64,000 bases of DNA, taken from assembly GCA_038025085.1 (NCBI GenBank), contig CM076140.1, forward strand, positions 30,119,001 through 30,183,000. The letters run 5' to 3'. The stretch comes from Tetragonia tetragonoides (lineage: Eukaryota; Streptophyta; Magnoliopsida; Caryophyllales; Aizoaceae). The notes under the pieces were generated by a model. That model had not been told where the DNA came from. It did not search any database and saw only the letters and a list, made by a program, of their open reading frames with translations. Shown here piece by piece: positions 22,336 to 34,751 of the stretch. The number at the start of each line of letters is the position of its first letter. Positions within the stretch are counted from its first letter, which is position 1. Position numbers and translations under genes: made by a program.

Positions 22336-23975
22336 TAAGTGATATGGGTGAAGATTATATTATTTTCGAATGGTTGCATGTGAATTATACCTAGTAAAGT
22401 TGATTTATTAATTAAGGGACGATTTTAGAAATAAGATATAGTGATTATGAGGTAAAGTGGAAATTCAGAAAATTATTTTCTTTGGTATTGCCTTGCTCGG
22501 CATAAAGCTTGTATAAGAGAAACAAGAAGAGTGTTTTGTGTTTGATTGATTTGAGAGAAGTATTACTTAGATTATTAATATAGAGAATTATTATTTATTT
22601 ATTAATAGGTGTTAAAGCCTAGAGAGGAAAAAGGATTAAAAAGTCTAATCAGTGTTTGGGAGCGTTTGTAAGTGTAAGTGCATGTCCATCACTTTTCCCT
22701 TGTCTATAACTATTTCCAAAAGTATGTGCTAACTGCTAAATAACGTGAAGTTATGTGCTAAGTGCTAAACATGAGAATTATATACTAAGTGCGAATTAAA
22801 CATGTTATATCATGAGCTCTGTGAAATATATGATTTATTGAGCTATATGAGTATATATATACGAAATGTGAGAATGATGTATGTAAGGTATATACAGAAA
22901 ATACGGCAAAGTAATGAAAAGAAATAAGGAAGATAAAGTCATTGAAATACTTATCTAAGACATTATAAAGCTACGTAAAGTATATGAGAAGTATAAGTGA
23001 AAGTATGAGAATGTCATACAGAAAGTAAGTAAGATATGTCCATATACACAAAGTGTGAGAATGATATAAAGAGAAAGTATTGAGAATGATGCTGTTATGC
23101 AGATATGCATAAGTATGAGTATGAGTTGAGATTGAGATTATTCTTTGATTTGTGGTATGACCTCCAAAAGGGTTATTGGACGGTTTCTGGAGTACACGTT
23201 GCAGGTGCATATATATATATATGGCGATAGCCAGGGCGATAGCCAGAAATATGAATATGATATGAGGTGATCTCCTGCCAAGGGAAGTAAACTTGGTCGT
23301 GTATCTCCCATACTAGCTAACCATTTCGCGAGAGCTCACATAATTCAGAAAAGAATAAAAGACATTGAAATACAGAAAAGACAGTGAAAGACAGAAAGAT
23401 AATTCCTATAAAGGAGACGTATCTAAGATACCATATGTGTATTATTATCTATATTGACTACTCTTATTATTATGAATATTACTATCTGTTAAGTGCTATA
23501 TGTATTTTAAAACATAAAACCTTGCATTTGACAAGGTGGAGTGTTCTTACTTAGCTTTCGCTAATGTTCTGTTTTCTGTGTTCTTTACATATCCATATCT
23601 ACACTTGCACGTGCATGTTGATGACGTGCAGTCGTTGGATGTTATTTTGGGATGAGTGTGTCATCGTGTTTTGAGGATACGCATGGCGTGGCTTACGCTT
23701 CAGTTCTATGTTGTAATAAATGTTAAGCTTAGTAATGGTGTAACAATAATTTGGATAAAGAGGTTGTTTGTAAAATATTACTATTTCAATTAAGTTTATA
23801 AAATCGACTTTCGTTTGGAGTTCAGTTCGTCTTTGTTTAATTTCCGCTTTACCCCTTGCCTTGTGTTTGCCTTCGGTTGAGCACGACGGTAGTGCTTTGG
23901 TTTTAGTACCACACTTGGGTTATTTATTATTGTTTCCGCACTTTGATTAAGTGGTATTAAAATTGGGGTGTTACA

Positions 23976-24217
23976 GACTTGGTATGAGAGCATAATAAAA
24001 AACAAAATTAAAATAATTTAAAATTTGTAAGTTAAAATGGGAATTAGTTAGTTGGTGTTGCGTGAAAGCGGGATGGATTTGGGAGGTTTATTGTTTGCAT
24101 GCTTTACGTAAACTTTGTGCATATTGACGTGAACTTGGGTGTGAAATTGGTTGTGGTTGTTGGATTCGTGATTGCATGTAAGATTGACGTGTTGCATGGC
24201 TTGTATGTCTAAGCTAA
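23976..24217 (+). other. Primer-binding site and leader of an A/B-family element next to the 3' LTR
   Basis: Directly after the A 3' LTR comes GACTTGGTATGAGAGC, matching the initiator-Met-tRNA type PBS (B has TGGTATCAGAGC). Leader sequence follows, collinear with B 47375-47130 read on the minus strand. It stops matching at about 24217. A PBS belongs after a 5' LTR, so this is the remnant of a second, tandem copy or a recombination product. Confidence 0.8.
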
Positions 24218-25600
24218 CTTCAATATCAGGCATGCGTGTCTTGGGTCTCCGCGTGTTTACATGTCAATTCGCCTTTGCCCCGTGCATATTACTATGTCGT
24301 ATTCTTGTACATCTTGTCATGGACAGTCGGGCATATCTATTGCATCTTTCCCCTATGTGCATATCTCCACTACAGCTTTGATAGTCTACCCGCTCGTCGT
24401 TGAAACCAGCAAGCCCGGAACTCAGTGTTCGACAAACAATCACGATCAAGCCCCGAAGCGACCTTCCGACAACAATCAAGAGCAGAAGCGAACTTCCAAT
24501 AGCAATCAAGAATGGAAATAACCTTCCAACAATAGTCAAGCGCGCGAGAATGGAACCCTAACCCACAATTTCAAAATTCAATTGTATGTCCATTTTACAG
24601 TACAATGCTACTATCAGGTAACACTAACTCATTTGTTTTGCAGGCCCCCCGAATGCGCAAGACCAGTCTCGGTTATTTATTTTCTAACACTATTTAGCAC
24701 TGAGTTTTGTGCTATTTATTCATTTATCGAGGCTATTAATTTCCTTTATTCGATGCTATTCATTTATTCGAAGCTATTTATTTTATTCGAGGCCATTCAT
24801 TTATTCTAGGCTACTCATTATGTCAGTCAATGATCGCAAGAGCGATTATACTGTCCTTTAATTCGAGGCTACTTATTATGTCAGTCAATGATCGCAAGAG
24901 CGGTTATACTGCCGTTTTATTCGAGGCTACTCATTATGTCAGTCAATGATCGCAAGAGCGGTTATACTGCCCTTTTATTTGAGTAATTATACTGCCCTTT
25001 TATTCGAGGCTACTCATTGTGTCAGTCAATGATCGCAAGATCGGCTATACTGTCCTTTATTCGAAGCTACTCATTTTGTGTCAGTCAATGATTGCCAATA
25101 GCAGTTATATTGTCCTTTGTTTTGTATTATGTTTCAGTCAAAGATTGCTTAAGCTAGTGCATTTAAACTGTTCGTATATGTTACTTTACATTTAAAGCCG
25201 TCATTTTGATTGTGCTGTCTTGTCAACTTTTTTGTTTCTCGTGTAGGGACGGAATCTCGGCATCCTTCGAGTGGTTAGAACAAAGCATTCCATACTATTC
25301 TTTCTCACCAATGTTACTTTCCATTTACAGCCATCATTTTGATTGCGCTATCTTGTCGACTTTTTTCGTTTCTCGTGCAGGGACAGGACCTCGGCATCTG
25401 CTGAGTGGTGTTTAGTCACAATTTCCTTAGAACAAAGCCTTCCATACTATTCACACTCAAAGTGTTATTTTTCATCTGCAGTCAATCACGCACAAAGCAG
25501 TGGTTGCGTTGTCTCGCTAACCTTCTCATTTTCTCTGAATACAGGTCCCTATCAGGCGTCAATTCCCCATCGCGAGCATTTTACCACTACTAACCATCAC
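24218..25600 (+). other. 3' internal region of a C-family element, with minisatellite
   Basis: From about 24590 to 25600 it is collinear with 35480-36446, the segment in front of the C3 3' LTR: TTTTACxGTACxA...TTTTGCAGG, the GTCAGTCAATGATCGC repeats and the GACGGAATCTCGGCATCC blocks. It runs straight into the LTR at 25601, so that LTR is shared with another C copy. Bases 24218-24590 are not matched elsewhere in the window. No protein-coding gene is supported. Confidence 0.7.
24825..25165. repeat. Minisatellite of ~60-70 bp units in the C-family 3' region
   Basis: About five imperfect units contain TATGTCAGTCAATGATCGC, AAGAGCGGTTATACTGCC and TTTTATTCGAGGCTACTCAT. Related, more diverged units occur at 35640-35860 in C3. 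A larger unit of about 120 bp (CATTTTGATTGYGCTRTCTTGT...GGGACGGAATCTCGGCATC) follows at about 25195-25420, with counterparts at 35894-36140. Confidence 0.85.
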
Positions 25601-26869
25601 TGTAGACGCCAAAAAAGCGCATTCAGATTTCTCCGCAAAAGCCCAATGATGAAAGGAGTAATTTATAAACTTGAATGATATTTTTGCTTTAATAGGTAAA
25701 ATAAGGTCTCAGGGTTTTTCCCCCGATCACTCCTTTATTCCGATCCCCTTCAAAGGCCCCGTTCAAGAGCTTTCCAACGACACCTCTCATGCCTTTTTCC
25801 GACTCCCGGTCGCCAAGCTGTGAACCGGAGGTACAACCGTCTTTTACCGCCCAAGGGTAAAACAGTCTTTTCATATTTTTCAGAAGACAAAATTCATCCG
25901 GAAAATTAAAATAGACTGGATGTCGTCAGTATGACGACATTCAGCTGGCTCACCACAGCCATCAGCGGCTGTGAGCTGGGCCGCTAGCGGTGCTGACCAG
26001 GGTCGCTAGCGGCGTTGGCTCAGCTTCAGGCCCGACTATTCGGCTCTTTTCACCCGTCCAGCCCTACTTCCCATGCCTATAAATATGACACTTCTCCATC
26101 AGTTCAAAACACACAGTCTACTGTTGACAACCTCTATTCTCGGTTGAGTACTCCCGAGCTTCTCCCTCTTTCTTCCAAATTTATTCTTGAGATCTTGTCT
26201 TTACTATTTTTGTCAAACATAGCCTACAGTTCAGGTACAAACTCCTAAGGGCTCAAATTAAATTAATTGTCTAACTGTTTATTTTCTAGTAGTCATAATG
26301 TAGATATCATGCTAGTACACGTTTTTATTGCTTCCTAAATATTATCTGTATAGTTGTGGTGTTGCCCAATTTGTCAAATCGAATGCATGTCTAAATAAGG
26401 GTCAATAATAAATGTTGTGATGCTTGTGATGAACCAACTAATTGTCTAAGTCTAGGTTGTTAATCCAGTTTGTGTGGGAATCATGTTTTTAAATTATTAA
26501 GCAAACTTGAGTTAGTAGAGGCCGTCATAATACGGGCGAGTTGGGTGCCTAATACCTTCCCACCTCGTACCTTCGCCCCTGAGCCCTTTATTCTTGGGTA
26601 CTCACATGTTCTATATGAGAGGGAGTCTTTCTAAAAACATGATCAGTTCACTTGTCGCGCTATTGTGTTGTCCTTTCGGTTTGTCCCTTCGATAAAGCGC
26701 CGATAGCAGATTTGTGACCTCTTTCATGGTTTTTTATTCAATCTAAGTCTTTACAAAAGCTTTTCTAACTCGATGGTCCCTTAAACTTATCTAAACCCCC
26801 AGCTTATAAATTTTCTATAAGGACGTACTCCGTGGAAACAGATTGATGGAAAAATCTCGTGTCCTTACA
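25601..26869 (+). repeat. 5' LTR of element C3 (Tat-like)
   Basis: TGTAGACGCC to CCTTACA, 1269 bp, followed by a PBS. It aligns along its length with 36447-37714, but the U3 differs clearly: only this copy has two CCGCTAGCGG-type palindromes at 25980-26013. TATA box at 26078-26085. Confidence 0.9.
26078..26085 (+). promoter_or_regulatory. TATA box of the C3 5' LTR
   Basis: TATAAATA in the shared GCCTATAAATA context of C-family LTRs, about 790 bp before the LTR end. Confidence 0.7.
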
Positions 26870-26870
26870 G

Positions 26871-26888
26871 TAGCGACTCCACTGGGGA
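26871..26888 (+). other. Primer-binding site of element C3
   Basis: TAGCGACTCCACTGGGGA, one mismatch from the usual TGGCGACTCCACTGGGGA class, one base after the LTR end. Confidence 0.75.
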
Positions 26889-28164
26889 TTTATTTAAGAG
26901 GGTGAGACTCGAAAGTCAAGTTTGCTTAATTGTTTAATAACATGTTCCATATTTTGCATTATTTGCATCATTTGCATGTGCCTTGGCACAACCTTTTGAC
27001 CATTATTGACCCTCGAGGAAGTTTGTGTCGCAACTCGTAGACAACCCGTATATCTAAAGAAATATATAGTTGTCCTATTGTGCAAATCGACGCTTCCTCA
27101 CCCATGACTCATCGACTCTTGTTGGTGAAAAATAATTACAATTGATGTGTCGACCATCCGCCGAACGGAAATTGCAATTTGTCGTGGTAACCTCACAGGA
27201 GCCAAAAGCCCCTAGCTAGCCCACATTCGTGCATTCGCTTGCTTGTTGTGCATGTGTCGTTGTAATGCCCGTTTGATCGCATGTTTGCCTGTAACTATGT
27301 CGTTGTAATGCTTGCCTGAATGCATGAGTATCGTGACTATGTGCCAACATGTACTTACGTGCTAGGAGTCTTTTCTTTTGTTGTTAGCTAGTTCCTAATG
27401 CCCGAAGATGGTGCGAGAATCCAATTCAATGAACACCCGTCACTTTCCCGATGATATATTCTATAAAAAGTCATGAACAATTTTCTAGGATCTTTTTTTT
27501 TAGCAAAAAAAAAAATGAGTCAGTCTTCCAATCTCCCCTCTCCCTTTTTCTATTTCTTTATTTTCTTTCCTTTTTTTTTATGTAATCCAGATTTGGTCAA
27601 AAAAAAAAGAAAGCAAAAAAAAAAAAAAGGCAAAAAAAAGAAAAAGAAAATGCCGCCGAAAAAAAAAAGGAAAAATTGAAAAATCAAAATAAAAATAAAA
27701 AAGACCGAAATTCTTTTTTTTTTAATTTTTATCCTACTTTCCATTTTCTTTGAGTCTAGAAAAATAAAAAATAAGATAGTCCATCGTTTTTTTTTTTTTT
27801 TTTAGTCCATTGACTTTATTTCCCTTTGACATTAGGGAAATATTTGGGCATTTAGGCTTAAAGATCTTTTTTTTTTCAGGACAATGTGTTTCCTATATGT
27901 GGGTCAACATTTTTTTCTAGGTGAGAGTCTCATGGTTTTTTCTTGTTACTAAGTGCTCCGTGCTTCCTATTCAGGATAGGGGGTCCGAAGAAAAAAAGAA
28001 ACCTTGAGAAAAGCTGGGCTCGGCCTTCAAAAAGGCCGGTTCGTCTGCAACCGTCTACACCGCCAGCTTCTCGTTTACCTCCACCACAAACAACCTCACT
28101 ATCGACAAATTCACCATCACAACATACCTTTTTCTCCACAACTATCACCCCTCCCAACTTCACA
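26889..28164 (+). other. C3 untranslated leader with homopolymer tracts
   Basis: Collinear with the C1 leader. From about 27485 to 27805 long A and T runs alternate (for example 27598-27670 and 27715-27723). These give apparent Lys-rich plus-strand and Phe-rich minus-strand ORFs that I reject as genes. Confidence 0.7.
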
Positions 28165-29300
28165 ATGCCTAAGACCACTGACGAAAGGCTAAATGAGCTC
28201 ATGAGTGAGGTAGAAAGGGTACGACTCAAGGTTGAAGATATAGAAAGGAAAAGAGAGGGTGAAGCAAGGATCCCTTCTGATTTCGACTCTGAGGAAGAAG
28301 GGCCAAATGCCATGCTGGCTAATATCAACTCTGTGCTCAAGAGTAGAGGTTTAATTTCCAACTACAGTGCCAATGTGGGAAAGTTTGACACTGAAATCAA
28401 AGGCAAACTTCCGGCCAAATTCTCTATGCCCGAAGTACCCACCTTCACTAGAGTCGACAGTCCGCAGGATCACCTGAAATCCTTCACTACTGCTATGGCT
28501 CTAAGGGGAATCAACAAGAAACTTTATGCCCATCTGTTTTCCCAGACCCTTGATACACATGCTCGACGATGGTTCTACACCCTGGATTTGGAAAGTTACC
28601 CAACCTGGTCCGATTTTACCACATTCTTCCTGGCTCGATACAAGGATAACGCTACGCTCCCCATCACTTTGAGAGAGTTTGAAATCACCACTCAAGAGAG
28701 GAACGAGGGATTCACCAAATTCCTCCGCTGATGGAAGTCTAAGATAGCTGAAATGGTGGAAAGACCTTTTTAAGCTGAACAAATTAGGCATTTCATTAAG
28801 AACCTACAACCAGCCTATAAAAACCATCTTCAATATCAGGTCATTGACTCATACCAGCGTCTTTATGACGTTGGCATCTTTGAAGATGATCTCAACAAAA
28901 ACAAAGACCAGGTTACCCCAAAGCCCTTCACTTATGGGAGAGACAACAGGACCACTGTTGGAACCACTTTTGGCGCTCAGGTTAACGAGGTAGCTAATGT
29001 GAATACCTTTGCTGAGAGAAATCCACCAAGAGAGTTCACCCTTCTTGGTATGACCTTGTCACATGCTCTTCAAAAGAATGATCAAAACTAATCTGCTGCA
29101 ACCTATCGGACCTACTCCAGAACCATCTGTTAAGGGCCGCAACTGGAAAGAGGGGGAATATGCAAGTACCATCAAGGAAAAGGGCATGACACCGACAACT
29201 GTTGGGCTCATAAATATGCTATCCAAGATAGAATTGAGAACGGCACCATACCCTTACCAAAACCTGATCAAGCACCCAGCAACTCCAGCAACTCTTTAGG
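28165..29300 (+). pseudogene. Gag of element C3, with stops
   Basis: The frame from the ATG at 28165 encodes the same Gag as C1: charged N-terminus, DFDSEEEGPNAML, KGKLPAKFSMPEV, HARRWFYTLDL and FLARYKDNATLP. In-frame stops occur at 28729 and 28771. Homology continues (IKNLQPAYKNHLQYQ, YDVGIFEDDL) into a region missing from C1 and C2 that holds a zinc-knuckle-like CKYHQGKGHDTDNC near 29163-29205. Further stops and a frame change occur around 29080-29300. It is therefore the most complete Gag of the C family here, but not functional. Confidence 0.8.
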
Positions 29301-29375
29301 TGCAATCCTTCATATTAGTATTCAAGATGCCTTGGGACTCGAGATTGCCGGGATATGGGATAGTGACGAGAAGAC

Positions 29376-30530
29376 GTGTGGGAAGTCCAAACCAGATCTT
29401 CCATAGGCGTGGCCCATTTGACACGTTCTTGTCGTCATTATAGGCCACCAAACATCTATAGTGATAGGGTCCAGCCTCCAGATGAAGAAGAAGTCGAAGA
29501 AATTCCTGCAAAAGACAAAGAGTCTCCCATCACAGGACAACTCAAAAGAATCAAAGTTGATATCTCCATTTGGCAACTCTTAGCCTCGTCCTACGAACAT
29601 CGACAGGCCATTTTGGAAGCCTTGTCAAAAGTTTCAGTGTCACAGGATATGAGGCCTGACGAGTTGGTCAACTTCTTAGTAGGGGATAAACCTCAACCGA
29701 CCATTACTTTCTCTGACAGTGAGCTACCCCCCGAAGGATCCTCACACAACAATAATGCTTTATACTTGACTGTATTCGCTATAGGCAAGTATGTGCCTAT
29801 GACCCTAGTGGACAATGAATATGCCGTGAATGTATGCCCGTTAAGAACCGCAGCAAAATCGGGCATTGATATGAAGAATTTGGCTCACTCAGCACAGGGT
29901 TTACGTGCTTATGACAACTCTAGCTGAAAGGTCCTTGCCACCATAACCATGAATGTCACATCTGGAGCTATAGAGAAAATGGTCCAGTTTTATGTCATGG
30001 ATATTCCGGCCACTTTCAACTTGCTATTAGGACGACCTTGGCTTCATGGTCTAAATGGTGTAGCCTCTACCCTCCACCAGAAAGTCAAGATGATGCTAGA
30101 AGGAGAAATCGTGAAAATCGAAGCCAACCCAATCAAAGCAACCATTGACAAGGCTCCTGTCTTGAAGATAGAACATGATAGTGAGGATATTGACCTCTGG
30201 GGATTTTCTCCCGAAGAGGAAGCCCTCATAAAAGAAGACACCAAATCTTACAACTCAACTGGTTCTAGAGAATTCGAGACCTATCCTCCTAAAGAAATAG
30301 GAGAGCCCGATGAGTTCGAAGAAATAAAAGAAACCATCGAGGAGATGTCTATCTACGTGGCACACCACCACAACACAATTCAGCAAATGAAGGAGAAAAT
30401 CACCTCGTTGAAAAAACCCACAGAATGCAACATTATTCTGGCTAAAGGGGAAGCTTGTTTCCAGCAGGATGAAATGTTTAGCAAGATGGTCAAGTACGGA
30501 TATGCTCACCCGAGATGGCCTACCCCTTGA
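29376..30530 (+). pseudogene. Protease region of element C3
   Basis: The frame 29376-29927 leads through an acidic linker to a retropepsin-like segment (TLVDNEYAVNVCPLRTA). The Asp is followed by N-E where active copies have a D-[NST]-G-type triplet, so the active site looks damaged. After a stop at 29925 the second frame (29949-30530) carries FNLLLGRPWLHGL, the LGRPW flap-side motif typical of Tat/Athila proteases, then an acidic linker ending in a stop. Reverse transcriptase should follow but does not. Confidence 0.75.
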
Positions 30531-30589
30531 ATGCTTCCCAGGGACAGAAATCCCTATCTTCGGTGCAAATATTGTGAAGCCAATGGGAT

Positions 30590-30907
30590 CATACCAACCA
30601 ATGCAAGCGCCTAAAAAGGGTAATCACCACCTTCATTGATCAAGGAACCATATGGTCACCTAGTGCCTGGGCTATAAAAGGATGTCGCCGCTTTGACCAA
30701 AAACAGTATAAACAGCTGCACATCCCCATTGGCAATGTTATGAATACCCTCATATGGAGTGGAGACCTTAAACCCATGATTCCCACTGACAACCTCCAAG
30801 AGATAAATAAAGACGAGGACTCCTGCTGCCGCTATCACCAAACCTTTGGCCACTACACTGACGACTGCATCCGCCTAAAAGATGATATACAAAAAATCAT
30901 AAAATAG
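30590..30907 (+). pseudogene. Gag-like zinc-knuckle fragment after the C3 protease
   Basis: One frame contains AWAIKGCRRFDQKQYKQL and ends with CRYHQTFGHYTDDC followed by IRLKDDIQKIIK and a stop. The spacing C-x2-H-x3-GH-x4-C plus the LKxxIxxLI tail is the pattern of Tat-type Gag C-termini. A second such motif downstream of protease is out of order and may be rearranged or come from another copy. Upstream stops prevent a long ORF. Confidence 0.5.
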
Positions 30908-31340
30908 TGGAAGAAGAGGAGGCCTGGAATTAGTTGGCTACCCGCAGGAGTTAGAGGAATCGAGTCTGAGTCTCCAAGTTTTGTCGAGTTAGGATCCTAG
31001 CTAAATCTTTAGGTTGAGTCTTGAATAGGGAGTGTTCTTCTTTTTTTTTTTTACTTTTTCTAAGTCTAGTTTCTTTTTGACGGGAATTAGAGACCCTCTT
31101 CTCTAAAGTCATGTGTGCTTATCTTTTGTTGCAAATCAATAAAAATTCCTCTTGCTCATTTCATTCTTTGTTTGGCTATTGATAAATCCAATGAACTCAA
31201 AGTTGCACAAATCATTAACTAATCAATTTAAGCAATGTAAGTAAACTTCGCAAAGAAATAATACAAATTATCTCTTTTACAAGAATTTGAGTAGCTGAAC
31301 TCCCTCAACGTTGCCACTCCACAAAGAAGAAGCGAGTCAG
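30908..31340 (+). other. C3 non-coding spacer
   Basis: Resembles the post-gag region of C1 and C2 in general content (GAGTC-rich segment, Y-rich stretch, AATAAAAATTCCTC near 31138). RT and RNase H sequence expected between protease and integrase is absent here. Confidence 0.55.
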
Positions 31341-31344
31341 CCTT

Positions 31345-32362
31345 TTGCAACAACCTCAACACAGATATCTCCCTGGCTCCGATCGAACAGGATCCTTGGT
31401 ACCAAGACGTCTTCAACTACATCACCAAAGGAATATACCCTCAAGACGCACCAATAAGAGCTCAATGGGTCATCCATCTCTTAGCAGCGCAATATATAGA
31501 ATACAAGGGGAATCTATACAAGAAGTCCCACAACGGGGTCAACCTCAGATGCGTGAACTCCAAAGAAGCCACAGAGTTTATGGACGAGGTACACAATGGT
31601 GTGTGCAGACCACACATGAATGGTCGAATGCTCTCTAGAAAGGTCCTATGACTGGGATACTATTGGACCACTATGGAAGGGGATTGTTACGACTGTGTCA
31701 AGAAGTGCAAGAAGTGTCGGATATATGCCAACTTGCAGCATATGCCACCCTCAATGCTCCACAACTTCACATACCCTTGGCCATTTTCCACATGGGGAAT
31801 AGATTCATTGGTAAAATCACCCCAAAAGGCTCGGGAGGACATGAATACATCCTAGTAGCCATAAGACTATTTTACCAAATGGGTTGAAGCCCAATCCTAT
31901 GCCGTCTTTACCTCCAAACAAGTGTCCAAATTCATAAGAAACAACATCATTTGCCGATACGACGTTCCGCATGAAATCATTAGTGACCATGGATCCCATT
32001 TCAAAGCCGAAACAACCACCCTCCTCAAAAATTACAAAATCCAGCACCACAAATCATCCCCTTGCCGTCCCCAAACCAACGGCGCAGTAGAAGCCGCCAA
32101 CAAAAACCTCAAGACTATCATTGAAAAGATGATAGAAAACTATAAAGATTGGCCAATAAAACTCCCATTTGCCCTTTGGGGATATAGGACATCCATAAGA
32201 TCCTCCACTGGAGCAACACCTTATTCCGTAGTCTATGGAATGGAAGCAGTTCTACCCATAGAAGTCCAACTATCCTCCATGCGCATAGCCTTAGAGGGAG
32301 AAATTCCTGAAACCCAATGGTTACAAGCCCGCTACGAAGAGCTCATGTTCAGGGATTCATAG
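31345..32362 (+). pseudogene. Integrase of element C3, with stops
   Basis: Reading across frames gives an IRAQWVIHLLAAQYIEYKG segment, the zinc-binding part (EVHNGVCRPHMNGRML, then CKKCRIYANL), the core (WGIDSLVKITPKG; ISDHGSHF; PQTNGAVEAANK) and ATPYSVVYGMEAVLP. These are the D, D and E regions of a Tat-type integrase. Stops or frame changes lie near 31637, 31885 and between the zinc and core parts. The last frame (31922-32362) is open and ends with a TAG that lies inside the last exon of the antisense PMD gene. Confidence 0.8.
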
Positions 32363-34713
32363 GGGTACCTGCCGGAAACCCCGCGGCAAAGAAGCTCTCT
32401 GTGGCCTGACTGGCGAAATCCATAGCCACATCCTGATGCGAAGGCCCAGCATACGGCACAACCCATCCAGGGGCGTTCGCCCAACCTCCAGTCGAGGGCG
32501 TAACAACAGGCCTGCTACCAAGAGAAGGCTGGAAACTTGCGGGAAAGAACATCTCAGGAATATACGGTACAAAAGGTCCGGGCGCCTCATCAACAGGAGG
32601 CATGGTCACAACTACGGGAGGTGAACGAGCAATAGACGGTTTGCTCGCCGAAGAAGCCCTCGTAGCAGAAGAGTGTCGAGGTCCCACTGTAGACGAAGAC
32701 TGGGACATCTGCAGATAATCAAGGTTGAGATGTTAAGTTAAGCACTTCACTTAGCTAAACAAAAGATAAAAGTCTACTTACATCAACGGTCTTGGACCGA
32801 GAACTCTTCCCCTTGCCCATTACTCGACCATAGCCTTTCTTCAGCAGGTGAATGAGCTTGAAGATCTGAGAGGTCTGCTCCCGGTTCAACAAAAAAAAAA
32901 AAAGAGAGCCACAAGATAGAGCCAGCACTCAAAAGCAAACACAAACACAAAAAGGGATAAAAAGGAGCTTACCCCATACAACCGTCAGGCAAGGGCAAGC
33001 CCTCCATAGCCTCTCCGTCAGCCATGTGAAGAGGGAACTCTTCTACTGTACGTCCCCCACTCTCCCCAATATACCTCACCTCATTGGTCGGCAAGGTCAC
33101 GCTTGGGGGCTGACCCCGAAGAACTCTAGAATGAGACCTCCTAGGACCCTGAGGAACTAGACGATCCGCCTGCGAGACACAAGAAGTCAGTATATCACAC
33201 AGACAGCTAAAAACATGCAGATAAGTTTCTTACCTCAGAAGTAGGTCTGGCATCAAACGGTCCAAGCAGTAGGCCAGGTACACGGCCGTGCAGTCCAAGC
33301 CAACAACCTCCGGCATAAGAAACTCCGCGGCCGCCATACCACGGATCACGACTCCCAAGTCCCGCACGCTCAGACCACGCAAATAGAACATGGTCAAAGG
33401 AGGATCCTCCGAAACTAGGTGATTACCCAGGGAGGGATAGACCAGCCGAGTCAAACGGTCCCCCAAGTACCATACAAAGCCAAATGGCCCCTCAAATACC
33501 ACCCGCAGAGAAGACACTCTAAAGGACTCCAGGGTAATATGGGGTGGAACCCCAGGGATACCATCAAAAGCGGACCATGACACCTGCAGGTTACCAGTTC
33601 AAAAGTTCATTCACACTAAATGAACAAAAAAAAAAAATGCACAAGTCAACAACAACATACCATGATGGCGGCATGGCTCTCGAAGATGGCCCGAAAATGC
33701 TTCAGAGAGGTAAACGAGTGGTTATCCCTACCAATCCACCGTGAACCTAATGGGAACATCCTCAAACCAGGACGGTGAGGACCAAAAGCCGAGAAGTACT
33801 CAAAGAACCATAGCTGCCATACAAGCAAATAAAAAGGATGATTTCCACATTCAAAAGCATAGGCAAAAAAAAAGAGTGAAGTATGAGAGCCTACCTCCAG
33901 TATCCTCCATGGGCCCGAGATAGATGCCCTCTCACTCGTCTCCTTAGGCCTACAAACCCGACGACACCATCGAACCAAGGAAGCATAAGCAGAAGCACCG
34001 AAGTTGTACTCATGGACCTCGGTCAAATCCTCTAAACAAGTCAAGAAACCGACTTGACATACACTCTTCTTCTGAGCAAAGATGGTTGTCCCCAGCAAGC
34101 AAGCCAGGAAAATACGGGCTATCTGCTCCTCAGTAAGCCCCTGCTCTGCCAAGGCCCCCCACAACCGCACCAAAGAGACCCGATCCTTATCAAAGTGGGC
34201 AGACACAGGCCCATAAAGCTCAAGCAAACTGTCACTCTGTCGCCAATAGCTCGCGTCATACCGAATACGAAGCCCTCTAAAGGATAGCCCCGTCAGCACA
34301 ACAAACTGATAAGGGGTGGGGAACATCTCTTCTACAGGCGTGTGGAAAGTGTTCGTGGAATCCCAAAACCTCTCCAATAGCCCCCTGGCCATGATCCTAG
34401 AATCTCCCGAGTGACAAGCAGGGATAATAGTCAGGAAGTGGTCAAGACCTGAGCCCAATACCAAGTTTCTAGCCCCCATTGAAAAGGTCTCCAGCATCAC
34501 AGCCCAATGGGAGGTAGCCCCATGAGCCTGCAACAAAACTCCAACACCCTAGCCAACAAACAAATTTTCCTCAACACCCCATATACTACAGATGCATCTA
34601 AAATAATTCCACACAAATTCTATACACCTGACCACCAATCTAGTACAAGTCCCAATTTGTTCGTGTGCCGAAGCACTAACAGTTCCAATTTTCAGTTCAA
34701 ATATACTGGACAG

Positions 34714-34751
<38 letters not shown>

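Larger units (their letters stand above)
19199..23975 (+). repeat. 3' LTR of element A, with two nested insertions
   Basis: Starts TGTAATATACA and ends GGTGTTACA, matching B LTRs on the minus strand. It is 4777 bp long because it contains a Mutator-like element (19263-20422) and a Copia-type solo LTR (21482-22335). Without them it is about 2.75 kb, close to the 2.93-2.99 kb of the B LTRs. It also lacks a stretch near 20745 that the 5' LTR has at about 8836-9010. Confidence 0.85.

Noticed and set aside
24825..25165. CRISPR-like regularly spaced repeats
   Set aside because: Plant retrotransposon context, and the units are contiguous tandem repeats without unique spacers.
27473..27744. Overlapping Lys-rich and Phe-rich ORFs on both strands
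   Set aside because: Pure composition effect of poly(A)/poly(T) tracts in the C3 leader.
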